Assembly: GCA_965243545.1 (NCBI GenBank)
Contig: OZ251573.1
Location: 620,001 to 684,000 of the forward strand
DNA: 64,000 nucleotides
Source of the DNA: CATQHW01 sp965243545
GTDB lineage: Bacteria; Spirochaetota; Spirochaetia; SZUA-6; Bin103
Reading direction: 5' to 3'
The notes beneath the pieces are model-generated. The model did not search any database and was not told the DNA's origin. It worked only from the letters and a program-made list of their open reading frames with translations. This document shows, piece after piece, positions 8,261 to 16,587 of the stretch. The first letter of the stretch is position 1; the number at the start of each line of letters is the position of its first letter. The position numbers were made by a program, and so were the translations under genes.

Positions 8261-10057
8261 TCAGCGCTCCGCCACGCGCAGGCTGCGCAGGCGGTTGAGC
8301 GCCGCCGCGATCTCGAAACGGCGGGCGTACGCCCGGTCGCCGAACCCGGATTCGGCCAGCGCTTCTATCCCCCCGGCCCGCAGCTCGGCGTCGAGCGCCG
8401 CCAGGATCGCCGGCAGGTCGCGGCGCCCGTCGCACAGCCCGCGCGCGGCCCGCAGCAGCGCGTCGCCGATCAATCGGCACTGCGCCGGGTCGACGATCTG
8501 GTACTGCAAGCTCACGTCGATCTCTTCGCGGCCGAACTCGATCGTCCGCGTGCCGACCGCGCGGACCCGCTCCGGCCGGCGCCCCCGGCTGGCGTCCAGA
8601 CCCGCAGGCAGCGGGATGCGCGGCGGCGCAGGCGTCCAGTCGTCGGGCGCGCGCGGCTCCGCTTCGCCGAGCGGCAGGGAAGCCGCGACCTGACGCGCCT
8701 GGCCGGTGACGTCGTGAGGCTGATAGGCGTCCATGCGGATCACGTGATCGGCGACGTCGAGATAATCGCCGGCGCCGCCCACCACCAGCACCGACGACAC
8801 CGATCGGGTGTCCCGGAGCTGCCGCACGCGGTCGATGTACGGGGTGATCGGCTCGCGGTCGCCGGGGACCAGCCGGCGCATCCGCGCGTCGCGGATCATG
8901 AAGTTGGTGGCGGCCGTATCCTCGTCGACCAGCAGGCCGGCCGCCCCGGCCTCCAGCGCCTCAACGATCGCCGCCGCCTGCGAGGTGCTGCCGGAGGCGT
9001 CGTCGCTGTCGAAGCGATGCGTCGTCCGCCCCAGCGGCAGGCCGCGGATGAACGGCGTCAGGCAGACGCCGCGCACCGCGCGCCCGTCCTCGGCGCGGAC
9101 CGCCACCAGCTCCTGCGCCGACACGCACCGCTCGCGCCCGTCGCCCGGCGCGTGGTCGTAGACGCCCAGGGCGAGCGCCTGCAACAGGGTCGACTTGCCG
9201 TGATAGCCGCCGCCCACGATCAGGGTGACGCCGGCGCGGACTCCCAACCCCCGCAACGTTCCGGCGTGCGGCGCGCGCATCTCCACCGCCAGAGCGTCCG
9301 GGACGCGCAACGGCAGGGCGTCCGGCAGCGGACGCGGATCGACGCCGCTGCGGCGCGGCAGCACGCTGCCTTCGGCCAGGAACGCGATCAGCCCGCGCTC
9401 GGCGAGCTGCGAGCGGAGCGCCACCTGATCCTCCACCGCCTGCACGTGCAGGCGGAGCGCGCCGAGATCGAGCCGCTCGGCCACGCCGCGGATGACGGCG
9501 CGCAGCCCGCCGGCCAGCAGATCGGCCGCGGCCCGGCCCAGGATGCGGCGCCCGGCCGCCGGCAGCCCTGCGTACAGGCGGACCCGGACGCCGCCGTCCG
9601 CGTCGACCACCACGCCGGTTCGCTCAAGCACCTCCTGGCCGGCCGGGCTGATCTCCAGCAACCCGCTCTTGCCGCTCCCCGCTCCGCGCGCCAGCCGGGC
9701 AAGCGCCGGATGCAGCGCTCGTTGCAGGTAGTCGGCGGACGCCCGGCGCGCGTCCCGGCTGCCCCGCGCCCAGTCGGGCAGCCCCAGCACCGGCACGGGC
9801 AGGTCGACGCGCAGCCGGCTCGGCGCCGCGAACGGGTCGCCCTGCACGTGATCGAAGCGGAGCGCGCAGCTGCCCAACGGATAGCGCCGGCCGCGCAGAT
9901 CCCGGTAGTGGCCGTACGGGCAGCCGTCGATGCGGATCAGGTCCCGCGTCAGCGCATCGCCATCGGTGTCCGCAGCTCGGCCGGACCCCCGGCTCCGGCC
10001 GGCCCACGGGGGCCGCCGCCCCGTGTCAGGCGCCGCCATTCCGGGCGCTGCCATCAT
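8261..10057 (-). CDS. Predicted ATPase of the ABC class (PF09818 / MRB1590-like)
   Basis: This soluble ATPase of about 598 residues carries the unusual family signature near its N terminus: GHYRDLRGRRYPLG followed by FDHVQGDPFAAPSR. The P-loop reads GGGYHGKSTLLQAL, and a Walker-B-like stretch AAGLLVDEDTAATNFM includes the conserved DED. The family has one structurally studied relative, trypanosome MRB1590, a nucleic-acid-binding ATPase in mitochondrial RNA editing; the bacterial role is unknown. Database entries sometimes mislabel it isopentenyl-diphosphate isomerase. The start is uncertain: GTG at 10087 and ATGs at 10057, 10054 and 10039 are in frame, all overlapping the end of the LDH2-type gene. 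The ATG at 10057 is used. It sits inside a carbohydrate operon with coupled translation. Confidence 0.8.
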   Translation of the reverse strand: MMAAPGMAAPDTGRRPPWAGRSRGSGRAADTDGDALTRDLIRIDGCPYGHYRDLRGRRYPLGSCALRFDHVQGDPFAAPSRLRVDLPVPVLGLPDWARGSRDARRASADYLQRALHPALARLARGAGSGKSGLLEISPAGQEVLERTGVVVDADGGVRVRLYAGLPAAGRRILGRAAADLLAGGLRAVIRGVAERLDLGALRLHVQAVEDQVALRSQLAERGLIAFLAEGSVLPRRSGVDPRPLPDALPLRVPDALAVEMRAPHAGTLRGLGVRAGVTLIVGGGYHGKSTLLQALALGVYDHAPGDGRERCVSAQELVAVRAEDGRAVRGVCLTPFIRGLPLGRTTHRFDSDDASGSTSQAAAIVEALEAGAAGLLVDEDTAATNFMIRDARMRRLVPGDREPITPYIDRVRQLRDTRSVSSVLVVGGAGDYLDVADHVIRMDAYQPHDVTGQARQVAASLPLGEAEPRAPDDWTPAPPRIPLPAGLDASRGRRPERVRAVGTRTIEFGREEIDVSLQYQIVDPAQCRLIGDALLRAARGLCDGRRDLPAILAALDAELRAGGIEALAESGFGDRAYARRFEIAAALNRLRSLRVAER

Positions 10058-11174
10058 CCCCGGCGCCGCCGCTCGTGGCGTCGCCACTCGCGGCGCCGGC
10101 CAGCAGCGCCTCTACCTCCGCGGCAAGCCCGACCATCGCTCCCAGGTCGCGCAGTCCGGCGACGGTGGCGCCCCGTAGCGGCACGCCGTTGCGGAGCGCG
10201 TCGCGCTCCTTCTCGTGCTCGATGTCGCCCGGCAGATAGATGCGGTCCACGCCGGGCGCGCGCCGCGCGCCGCGCACCTGCCGGGCCAACCGCGCCATGC
10301 GCGCCTTGAACTCGGCCAGCGGCAGCAGGGGCTCGATGTCGACGGCGATGAAACTGTGCGCCTGGTCGCTGCGTCCGGCCGGGTCGGTCCCCCAATCGCG
10401 CATCTCCGCCATGATCGCGGCGCCGCCCAGCACGCCGGTCAGGCACTCGATCAGCAGCGCCAGCCCGGAGCCCTTGTAGCCGCCGAACGGCACCAGCGAT
10501 CCGCCCTGCTTCATCGCGCCCGGATCGTTTGTCGGCGCGCCGCCGGCGTCGAGCGCCCAGCCTTCCGGGATCGATCGGCCTTCGCGCGCCGCGATCGCCA
10601 GCTTGGTGCCGGCCACCGCGCTCATGGCCAGGTCGAGGTAGACCGCCTGATCGCCCGGTCCCGGCACGGCGCACGCCAGCGGGTTGTTGCCGACCGTGCG
10701 GCCGGCCCCGCCGGCGACCGCCATGGTCGGATCGGCGTTGGTCATGGCCACGCCGGCCATGCCGGCGTCGGCGGCCATCTTGGCGTAATAGCCGGCGGCG
10801 GCGAAGTTGTTGCCGTCCCGCGCCACCACGAACGCCACGCCGTACCGGCGCGCCCGCTCGATCGCCAGTTCCATGGCGCGGTGGGCGATCAGCGGACCGA
10901 GCCCCGCGTCGCCGTTGAGCACCAGCGTCGCGCCGACGTCGCGTTCGATGGCGATGCGCGGCGCGGCGTTCATGCCGCCCGCCCGGACGTGCCGTATGTA
11001 CGGCGCCAGCAGGGCGACGCCGTGGCTGATGCCGCGCATCTCGTTCGCGGTCATAACCCGCGCCACGATCGCGGCGTCCCGGTCCGGCGCGCCCGCGGCC
11101 TGCAACGCGCGGGCGCTCAGGTCCCGCAGGGCGTCCGCCCGCACGCGCGGCGCGCCGCCGTTGCCGCCGCTCAT
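10026..11174 (-). CDS. Malate/L-lactate dehydrogenase (LDH2) family NAD(P)-dependent oxidoreductase
   Basis: This 382-residue member of the LDH2/MDH2 family includes malate, sulfolactate, ureidoglycolate and diketogulonate reductases. Diagnostic segments are NEMRGISHGVALL near residue 45, then NADPTMAVAGGAGRTVGNNP and MKQGGSLVPFGGYKGSGLA. These enzymes use NAD(P)H to reduce 2-oxo acids or the reverse. Next to a polysaccharide-lyase-like gene it plausibly acts on a uronic-acid-derived keto acid, which is inference. The ATG at 11174 overlaps the TGA of paralog A in an ATGA junction, so translation is coupled. The 3' end overlaps the start region of the ABC-class ATPase gene. Confidence 0.87.
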   Translation of the reverse strand: MSGGNGGAPRVRADALRDLSARALQAAGAPDRDAAIVARVMTANEMRGISHGVALLAPYIRHVRAGGMNAAPRIAIERDVGATLVLNGDAGLGPLIAHRAMELAIERARRYGVAFVVARDGNNFAAAGYYAKMAADAGMAGVAMTNADPTMAVAGGAGRTVGNNPLACAVPGPGDQAVYLDLAMSAVAGTKLAIAAREGRSIPEGWALDAGGAPTNDPGAMKQGGSLVPFGGYKGSGLALLIECLTGVLGGAAIMAEMRDWGTDPAGRSDQAHSFIAVDIEPLLPLAEFKARMARLARQVRGARRAPGVDRIYLPGDIEHEKERDALRNGVPLRGATVAGLRDLGAMVGLAAEVEALLAGAASGDATSGGAGDDGSARNGGA

Positions 11175-14100
11175 CGCTCTGCCGGCCGGGCGAGGTACGC
11201 CAGCAGCGACGGGACGTAGCGGGTCTGGCTGGCCCAGTCCTTGCCGAAGCCGGCGTGGTCGGCGTCCCGGGAAGCGGCCGGCAGGTCGTCCAGGTCGCGC
11301 AGGCCGCGCTCCACGATCCGCCGCAACTCGGCGTCGCCGGTCAGGGCGTGCGCGTAGGCCAGACCCTCGATCACCTGCCGCGTGTAGACCGGCTGCGGGC
11401 CGCCGCCGCGGCGCAGGCACGGCGTGTAGCGGAAGTGGCCGCTCGCCGCGTCGTAGGTGCGGCGGAGCAACCAGCGCACCCCGCCGCGGATCGCCTCCGC
11501 CACCCGTTCGTCGCCGGTCAGCTCGTGATAGCGGCGCAGGCCGGACAGCAGCACGCCGACCATGAAGCCGGCTTCTCCCCGTTCGCGCGGCGGCTCGCAC
11601 CCGCAGTGCCCGGACTTGAGCACGCGCTCCCAGCCGCCTCCGGGCTCCTGCCGCTCCAGCACGCGGGTGACGATCAACGATGCGGCGTTGAGATAGCGGG
11701 GCGATTCGCTCATGCGCGCCAGCGCGGTGAGGTGGATCAGGTGCCAGCCGCACTCGCGGCAGTTGGCGAAGTCGTAGTGCCGGATGCCGCCGCCGAAGTC
11801 CTTGAGGCCGGCGCCGAGCAGCCAGCCGGCGGTGCGGTCGAGCGAATCGCGCACGTTCCGGTCGCCGGTCAGCAGGTAGTGGAGCGCCGGCCCCTCCACC
11901 CAGGTGTGCGAAGGCACGCTGCTCGAACCGCTCATCTTGCTGCGGAAGTAGGGCGGCAGGTAGCCGCCGGCGTGGCCGGGCATGTGCGTGTACTGCGCGC
12001 CGACCTGATCGGGGTTGGCCGACGAGTTGATGGTGTCGACGTCGGCCAAGTGCCGCGCCGCTTCGGCGCCCAGGCCAGCCCAGCGCGGATCGCCGCCGCG
12101 CAGGAACTCGCTGTAGTGCGCGAACGGCGGGTCGTACTCATTGTTGCCCCACGACCAGACGCTCTCTCCGTACCAGTCGCCAAAGTTGACCCAGCCGTAC
12201 TGGCGGCGGATGTCGCGGTCGGCCATCCACTGCTCACAGCCGCCGTCCACGGCGCGCTCATAGCCGGCCAGCAGCCCGGTGTCCTTGGCGGCCAGCGGGC
12301 CGAGCACGCCGCAGCCGTTGAGCCAGTCGAGCGACGGACGCACCGCCGGCGGGTCCTCGAACCAGGCGAGCAGCGCGTCGTCGCGCGGGCCGAAGGCGAG
12401 CAGCAGCTCGCTGGTGAGCGCCATGCCCGCCTTGAGCAGATAGCCGTCTTCGCGCAGCCAGAAGTCGGTGCGGTGCCAGCTCTCTTCGTCGCCGGGGCGC
12501 GCGGCGCCGCTCGGCGCCGGCAGCAGCTCCACCGCCACTTCGCCGCCGGTGACCCGGACGGCGCGCGGCCACGTCTGCCAGAAGCGGCGCAACGCCGCGG
12601 TGACGGTCTGCGCCGGCGCCTTCCCCGGTTCGGCGGCGGCGCTCACCGTGACGTGGCCGGCGACGCGGCCGGCCGCCTCCCGCGCTCCGCCGCCGTCTTC
12701 GACGCGGTGCCCCTGATCGTGGTCGTGGATCAGGCGCACGGCCCCGGCGGCGGGAACCGCCGCGCCGCCGGCCGGTCCGCCCGGCCAGTCGACGCGGCCC
12801 CAGCGCGCCCGATCGCCGGCGCGGCGGACCGTCAACGACGCGGAGCGGACGGTGAGCAACGTCGCCTGCTCGCCGTCGGCGCCGGCGATCGCCCCGCGCA
12901 CGGTGGCGGCGTGCGCGGGAATGTCATCGGCGCTGCCGCCGGCCGCCGGCGGCAGATGCGGTGAGCTCACCTGCAGGCGGTGGACGATGCGCACCGCCTG
13001 CAGCCCGCGGTAGACGTGGACGCGGACGGTGCTCACCAGGTGCGCGGTCCCGTCCGCGTCCGGGTGCGCGTAGCGGTAACGGATCACGGCGCGCTGCCAT
13101 CCCTGCTCCTCGAGAGCGAGGTCGTGCACCGGCCCCTGGCGGAGCTCCGCGCCGCTGCCCAAGGTGAGCGCCGCGCCGCTGCCGGCGCCGGCGGCGCGCC
13201 ACGGTCCGGCGCCGTCACGCGTCTCGATCACCGGCAGCGGCTCATCCGCGCCGGCGGTGACCCGCACGCGCAACGAGCCGCCGGTCACCGACACCGCGCC
13301 ATCCTCCGCCGCGCAACGCAGGCCGCCCGGGGCCGGCGAGTCGCCGCTCCCCCCGTCCGCGGCGGTCACCGGCGGTGCGCCGCCGCCGGGCGGCGGATCG
13401 TTCCCCGCCGGGCGGAGCGTCACCGCGCCGGCGAGCCGCGCGCCGGCCGCGGCGGCTTGCGGCGGGCAGCCGTCGATCAGCACCCAGCTGGCCGAGCCGT
13501 CGGGCCAGAAGCCGTGCGGCCGGCACTGCACCGGCGCGGACGCGCCGCCCACGTCCCAGCGGCCCTCGACCGCGCCGGTCAGGCGGCCGCGCGGAACCGG
13601 CGCGCCAAAGGTGACCGGCAGCCCGCGCAGCTCCGCGTTGGCAAGATTGCAGAGCTCCACCGGCACGGTGACCGGGCCGGTGGCTGCGGCGCCGCCCTCG
13701 GCCGTGGTTGCGCCGGCCTCCGTCCCGCTCTCCGCTGCCATAGCGCCCGCCGCTACGGTAGGGCCGGCCGCGGTGACCCCGGCGGTCGCCTGCAGCCCGC
13801 CGGCCTCGGTGGCGCGGACCTGCGCCCGGTAGCCGGCCGCCGGCGGCGCCGGCAACCCGGTCACGGCGATCGAGTGCAGGCTCAGCAACTCCGCCTCCGC
13901 CGCGGTAGCGACCGTCCGCCCGGTGTCGGCGCGGGTCACCGTCACCTCGCACCGCGCCGCCGGCCGCGTGATGGCGTCGACGGCGACCGCGAACGAGCCG
14001 CCGGCGTTTCGCCGCAGGCGTGCGGTGAGCCGGTCGATGCGCGGCCGGTAGCAGGTCGGCTCCGGCCGCTCCCGGAGCAGCGCCACGCGCTCCAGCCGGT

Positions 14101-14551
14101 ACGACGCATCGCCGGCGCCGACGATGCGCAGCACCTCCATCTCCCCCATGAACTCGACGGCGCGGTCCAGGACGTACAAGTGGCGCCGGTTGTCGTGCCG
14201 GAACGGCGTCATGCAGCCGACCGGATCGGCGCCCAGGGTCACCTCCAGCCGGCAGTCGAAGCCGTACTCGTCATACATCACCACGCCGACGAAGCGCCGG
14301 CCGGTATGGTCGTCGGCGCCGTCGATGGTGTCCCAGAAGCGGTGCCGCAGGACGGCCGGCAGGCCGGCGCGCGCGAAGCTGCGCGGCCGGTAGACGCTCC
14401 GGTAGGGATACGTCCCTGTCAGCCCGACGTCCGGCACCAGGCCGTCCAGGTTCTCGGCGGCGTCGGCCCGGAAGCTCACGGTTCCGGGCGCCGCGATCAG
14501 CGCGTCGATCCGCTCCGGCTCGGCTACGTCTATCGGCAGGGTTGGTTCCAT
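11171..14551 (-). CDS. Exo-rhamnogalacturonan lyase-like protein (PcRGLX-type), paralog A
   Basis: This 1,126-residue protein has an N-terminal module (about 1-235) shared by the three window paralogs, with GLTGTYPYRSVYRPRSF and FRHDNRRHLYVLD. A beta domain with LPVTFGAPVPRGRL and WPDGSASWVLIDG resembles the first PcRGLX domain. The C-terminal alpha/alpha-barrel half carries NFGDWYGESVWSWGNNEYD and HMPGHAGGYLPPYFRSKMSG. Fungal PcRGLX (PL26) removes terminal disaccharide from rhamnogalacturonan I; activity here is inferred only from resemblance. No signal peptide is seen. The region 265-290 is low-complexity Ala/Gly/Thr. The ATG at 14551 follows TAGACT by 11 nt and has no clear Shine-Dalgarno. 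It is the first gene of a unit with LDH2, ABC-class ATPase and a membrane protein. Confidence 0.75.
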   Translation of the reverse strand: MEPTLPIDVAEPERIDALIAAPGTVSFRADAAENLDGLVPDVGLTGTYPYRSVYRPRSFARAGLPAVLRHRFWDTIDGADDHTGRRFVGVVMYDEYGFDCRLEVTLGADPVGCMTPFRHDNRRHLYVLDRAVEFMGEMEVLRIVGAGDASYRLERVALLRERPEPTCYRPRIDRLTARLRRNAGGSFAVAVDAITRPAARCEVTVTRADTGRTVATAAEAELLSLHSIAVTGLPAPPAAGYRAQVRATEAGGLQATAGVTAAGPTVAAGAMAAESGTEAGATTAEGGAAATGPVTVPVELCNLANAELRGLPVTFGAPVPRGRLTGAVEGRWDVGGASAPVQCRPHGFWPDGSASWVLIDGCPPQAAAAGARLAGAVTLRPAGNDPPPGGGAPPVTAADGGSGDSPAPGGLRCAAEDGAVSVTGGSLRVRVTAGADEPLPVIETRDGAGPWRAAGAGSGAALTLGSGAELRQGPVHDLALEEQGWQRAVIRYRYAHPDADGTAHLVSTVRVHVYRGLQAVRIVHRLQVSSPHLPPAAGGSADDIPAHAATVRGAIAGADGEQATLLTVRSASLTVRRAGDRARWGRVDWPGGPAGGAAVPAAGAVRLIHDHDQGHRVEDGGGAREAAGRVAGHVTVSAAAEPGKAPAQTVTAALRRFWQTWPRAVRVTGGEVAVELLPAPSGAARPGDEESWHRTDFWLREDGYLLKAGMALTSELLLAFGPRDDALLAWFEDPPAVRPSLDWLNGCGVLGPLAAKDTGLLAGYERAVDGGCEQWMADRDIRRQYGWVNFGDWYGESVWSWGNNEYDPPFAHYSEFLRGGDPRWAGLGAEAARHLADVDTINSSANPDQVGAQYTHMPGHAGGYLPPYFRSKMSGSSSVPSHTWVEGPALHYLLTGDRNVRDSLDRTAGWLLGAGLKDFGGGIRHYDFANCRECGWHLIHLTALARMSESPRYLNAASLIVTRVLERQEPGGGWERVLKSGHCGCEPPRERGEAGFMVGVLLSGLRRYHELTGDERVAEAIRGGVRWLLRRTYDAASGHFRYTPCLRRGGGPQPVYTRQVIEGLAYAHALTGDAELRRIVERGLRDLDDLPAASRDADHAGFGKDWASQTRYVPSLLAYLARPAER

Positions 14552-14562
14552 GTCGCGCCCGC

Positions 14563-14568
14563 AGTCTA
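14563..14568 (-). promoter_or_regulatory. Putative -10 box (TAGACT) for lyase paralog A operon
   Basis: On the minus strand TAGACT ends 11 nt before the ATG at 14551, in the 102-bp gap between divergent genes. No Shine-Dalgarno intervenes. Confidence 0.35.
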
Positions 14569-14653
14569 CCGGAAACGCGCGGCGCGGCGGCGGCCGGCCG
14601 AAGCGTCCCGGGCGCGGTAGACGCGGCGGGCGACCTGCGCCACCGTAGGGGCC

Positions 14654-15583
14654 ATGGAATCCGCCAACGGCTTTGAGATTCGGCGCGCCGGCGCCTCCGA
14701 TCAGATCGGCAACATGGTCGCGGAGACCGCCACCGGCCGCCTGCTCGGCGGCGTCGGCCACAACGACCTGCGTTCCTGGTGCTATCCGCTCAACACCCCG
14801 CGCGGACTCAACGTGGCGCAGGAGTACCCGTTCGATCACGCCTTTCACAACGGCGTGTTCGTGGCGCAGGCGTGCGTGGTGCGCGGCGGCGTGCTGTCCA
14901 ACTTCTGGGTCGTGCACCCCGACTGGCGCTCGCCCGACTCGCACGTCTACAACCACCTGGGGCAGATACGCCACGGGGAGCGCGCCGGCGTCACGCCGCT
15001 GCCGCGCGGCTACCGGTTCACCTACCGCGCCACCTGGACCGGCGCGGACGGCGGCCCGGTGCTCGACGAGGAGCGCCACTTCGACCTCTACGACGCCGGC
15101 GGCGCGACCGTCTGCGACCTCACCTCCCGCAAGACCGCCGCCTACGGCGACCTGCTCTTCCGGGCCAACAAGCACGGCTCCCTGGGGGTGCGGGTACAGC
15201 CGCAGCTTCTGCCGCCGTTCGGAGGGGCGATGATCGCCGGCGCCGGCCGGGAGCTCCACCGCGGCGGCGCCGAGGTCGCGTTCGGCAAGGAGCGGGACTT
15301 CGTGGCGTACGAGGCGGCGCCGGCCGGCCTGCACCGCTTCGGCGTATGCCTGCTGGTCCTGGCCAACAGCGCCGGCGTGGGCGACAGCGCCGCCGGGCGC
15401 GGCGCCGGACCGTGGTTCGTCCGCGACTACGGGATGGCGATGTTCAACGCCACCATGACCGACGACGTGACGGTCGCCGCCGGGGAGACCTGGGAGGCGG
15501 CGTTGCGCGTCGTGGCGTATGACGGGGCGGTCTCCGTCGACCGCGCCGGCGCCTGGGCGGCGGCCCCGCGCGCGGCGGCGTGA
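14654..15583 (+). CDS. DUF6807 (PmoA family) protein
   Basis: This 309-residue protein matches the DUF6807 pattern: an early YPLNTPRGLNVAQEYPFDHAFHNGVF stretch (residues about 44-69), in which the position after PFDH varies, and a later NKHGSLGVRV segment. Members often occur in polysaccharide utilisation loci of Planctomycetes, Bacteroidetes and other degraders. The 'methane oxygenase PmoA' name is a historical mis-annotation; the fold is thought to be beta-rich and carbohydrate-related, and no reaction is established. The ATG at 14654 is preceded by a short GTAGGGG. It begins a plus-strand unit continued by the MetE-like gene 3 nt after its stop, and it is divergent from lyase paralog A, which supports a linked role. 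Confidence 0.72.
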   Translation: MESANGFEIRRAGASDQIGNMVAETATGRLLGGVGHNDLRSWCYPLNTPRGLNVAQEYPFDHAFHNGVFVAQACVVRGGVLSNFWVVHPDWRSPDSHVYNHLGQIRHGERAGVTPLPRGYRFTYRATWTGADGGPVLDEERHFDLYDAGGATVCDLTSRKTAAYGDLLFRANKHGSLGVRVQPQLLPPFGGAMIAGAGRELHRGGAEVAFGKERDFVAYEAAPAGLHRFGVCLLVLANSAGVGDSAAGRGAGPWFVRDYGMAMFNATMTDDVTVAAGETWEAALRVVAYDGAVSVDRAGAWAAAPRAAA

Positions 15584-15586
15584 CCG

Positions 15587-16585
15587 GTGACGACCACGGT
15601 CGTCGGCAGCTATCCCGTGCCCGAGTGGCTCAAGCGGAGCTCGGACCCGGAGGCGCTGGAAGACGCGCTGACGGTGGTGATCGACGCCCAGCGGCGCGCC
15701 GGCATCGAGCTGATCGGCGACGGCGAGCTCGGCCGCTGGGACCTGGAGCGGCGCGCGCCGGGCGGGATGGTGGAGCGGTTCGTCCGTCCCCTCGACGGGG
15801 TGAGCGCGGCGCTCACCCGTAGCCAGCTCGACGCCTACCGCGCGCGCGCCGACATGGAGTTCCGCTCGGCGCCGCCCGGCGTGGTGGTGGGGCCGCTCGG
15901 CGACGGGCGCCTCAACCTCAAAGCGGACTGGGACCGGGCGCGCGCCCGCACCGGCGCGCCGCTCAAGTTCACGGTGTCCAGCCCCTATCTCATCGCCAAG
16001 ACCGTGGCCGACGCCCATTACGGCGACTTGGAGTCGCTGGCCGCGGCGTTCGCCGATCTGCTGGCCGGGCAGCTGGCCGGCATCGGCGCCGCGGTGGTGC
16101 AGGTCGACGAGCCGAACCTGCCGGGCTCACCCGGTGACGGCGCGCTGGCCGCCGCCGCCATCAACCGGCTGCTCGACGGGGTCGAGCGCGGAACGGAGCG
16201 GGCCGTGCACCTCTGCTTCGGCAACTACGGCGGCCAGCGGCTGCAGTACGGTGACTACGGGCGGCTGATCGACTTCATGAACGCGCTCCGTTGCGATCAC
16301 TTGGTGCTGGAGACCACCCGCCGCGCGCCGGCGGAGATCGACCGCCTGCGCGGCGTGCGCGCCGGCCTCCGCCTGGGGCTCGGCGTGATCGACGTCAAGG
16401 ACCTGCAGGTGGAGACGCCGGACCGGGTGGCGCGGCGCATCGAGGCGCTGGCGCGCGCCGTCGGCGCCGAAAGGATAGCCTACGTCCATCCCGATTGCGG
16501 CCTGCGGGTGCTGCCGCGCCCCGTGGCCGACGGCAAGCTGCGGGCGCTCACCGCCGGCCGCGACCGCTACCTGGGCAGAATCTGA
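15587..16585 (+). CDS. Cobalamin-independent methionine synthase (MetE) C-terminal-like protein
   Basis: This 332-residue TIM-barrel protein resembles the catalytic half of MetE (UROD/MetE-like). It begins TTTVVGSYPVPEWLKRS, carries IELIGDGELGRWD and VQVDEPNLP, then HLCFGNYGGQ and ends with AYVHPDCGLRVLPR. The HLCFGNY and HPDCGL motifs carry the zinc-ligand-like His and Cys of this superfamily. Stand-alone proteins of this kind transfer methyl groups in methionine or other metabolism, and many are uncharacterised. It is not the full-length MetE, so a methyl-donor partner may be needed. The GTG start at 15587 lies 3 nt after the DUF6807 stop, with coupled translation likely. The Rpn nuclease gene begins 2 nt after its stop. 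Confidence 0.75.
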   Translation: MTTTVVGSYPVPEWLKRSSDPEALEDALTVVIDAQRRAGIELIGDGELGRWDLERRAPGGMVERFVRPLDGVSAALTRSQLDAYRARADMEFRSAPPGVVVGPLGDGRLNLKADWDRARARTGAPLKFTVSSPYLIAKTVADAHYGDLESLAAAFADLLAGQLAGIGAAVVQVDEPNLPGSPGDGALAAAAINRLLDGVERGTERAVHLCFGNYGGQRLQYGDYGRLIDFMNALRCDHLVLETTRRAPAEIDRLRGVRAGLRLGLGVIDVKDLQVETPDRVARRIEALARAVGAERIAYVHPDCGLRVLPRPVADGKLRALTAGRDRYLGRI

Positions 16586-16587
16586 CC

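Noticed and set aside
11171..14551. Heparinase II/III or glycoside hydrolase 88 call for the long paralogs
   Set aside because: The WPDGSARW and GGYLPPYF motifs and the overall order fit the PcRGLX-like group better, and heparinase signatures were not seen.
14552..16018. Upstream extension of lyase paralog A
   Set aside because: It is antisense to DUF6807 and the MetE-like gene. The other two paralogs begin at the position equivalent to ATG 14551.
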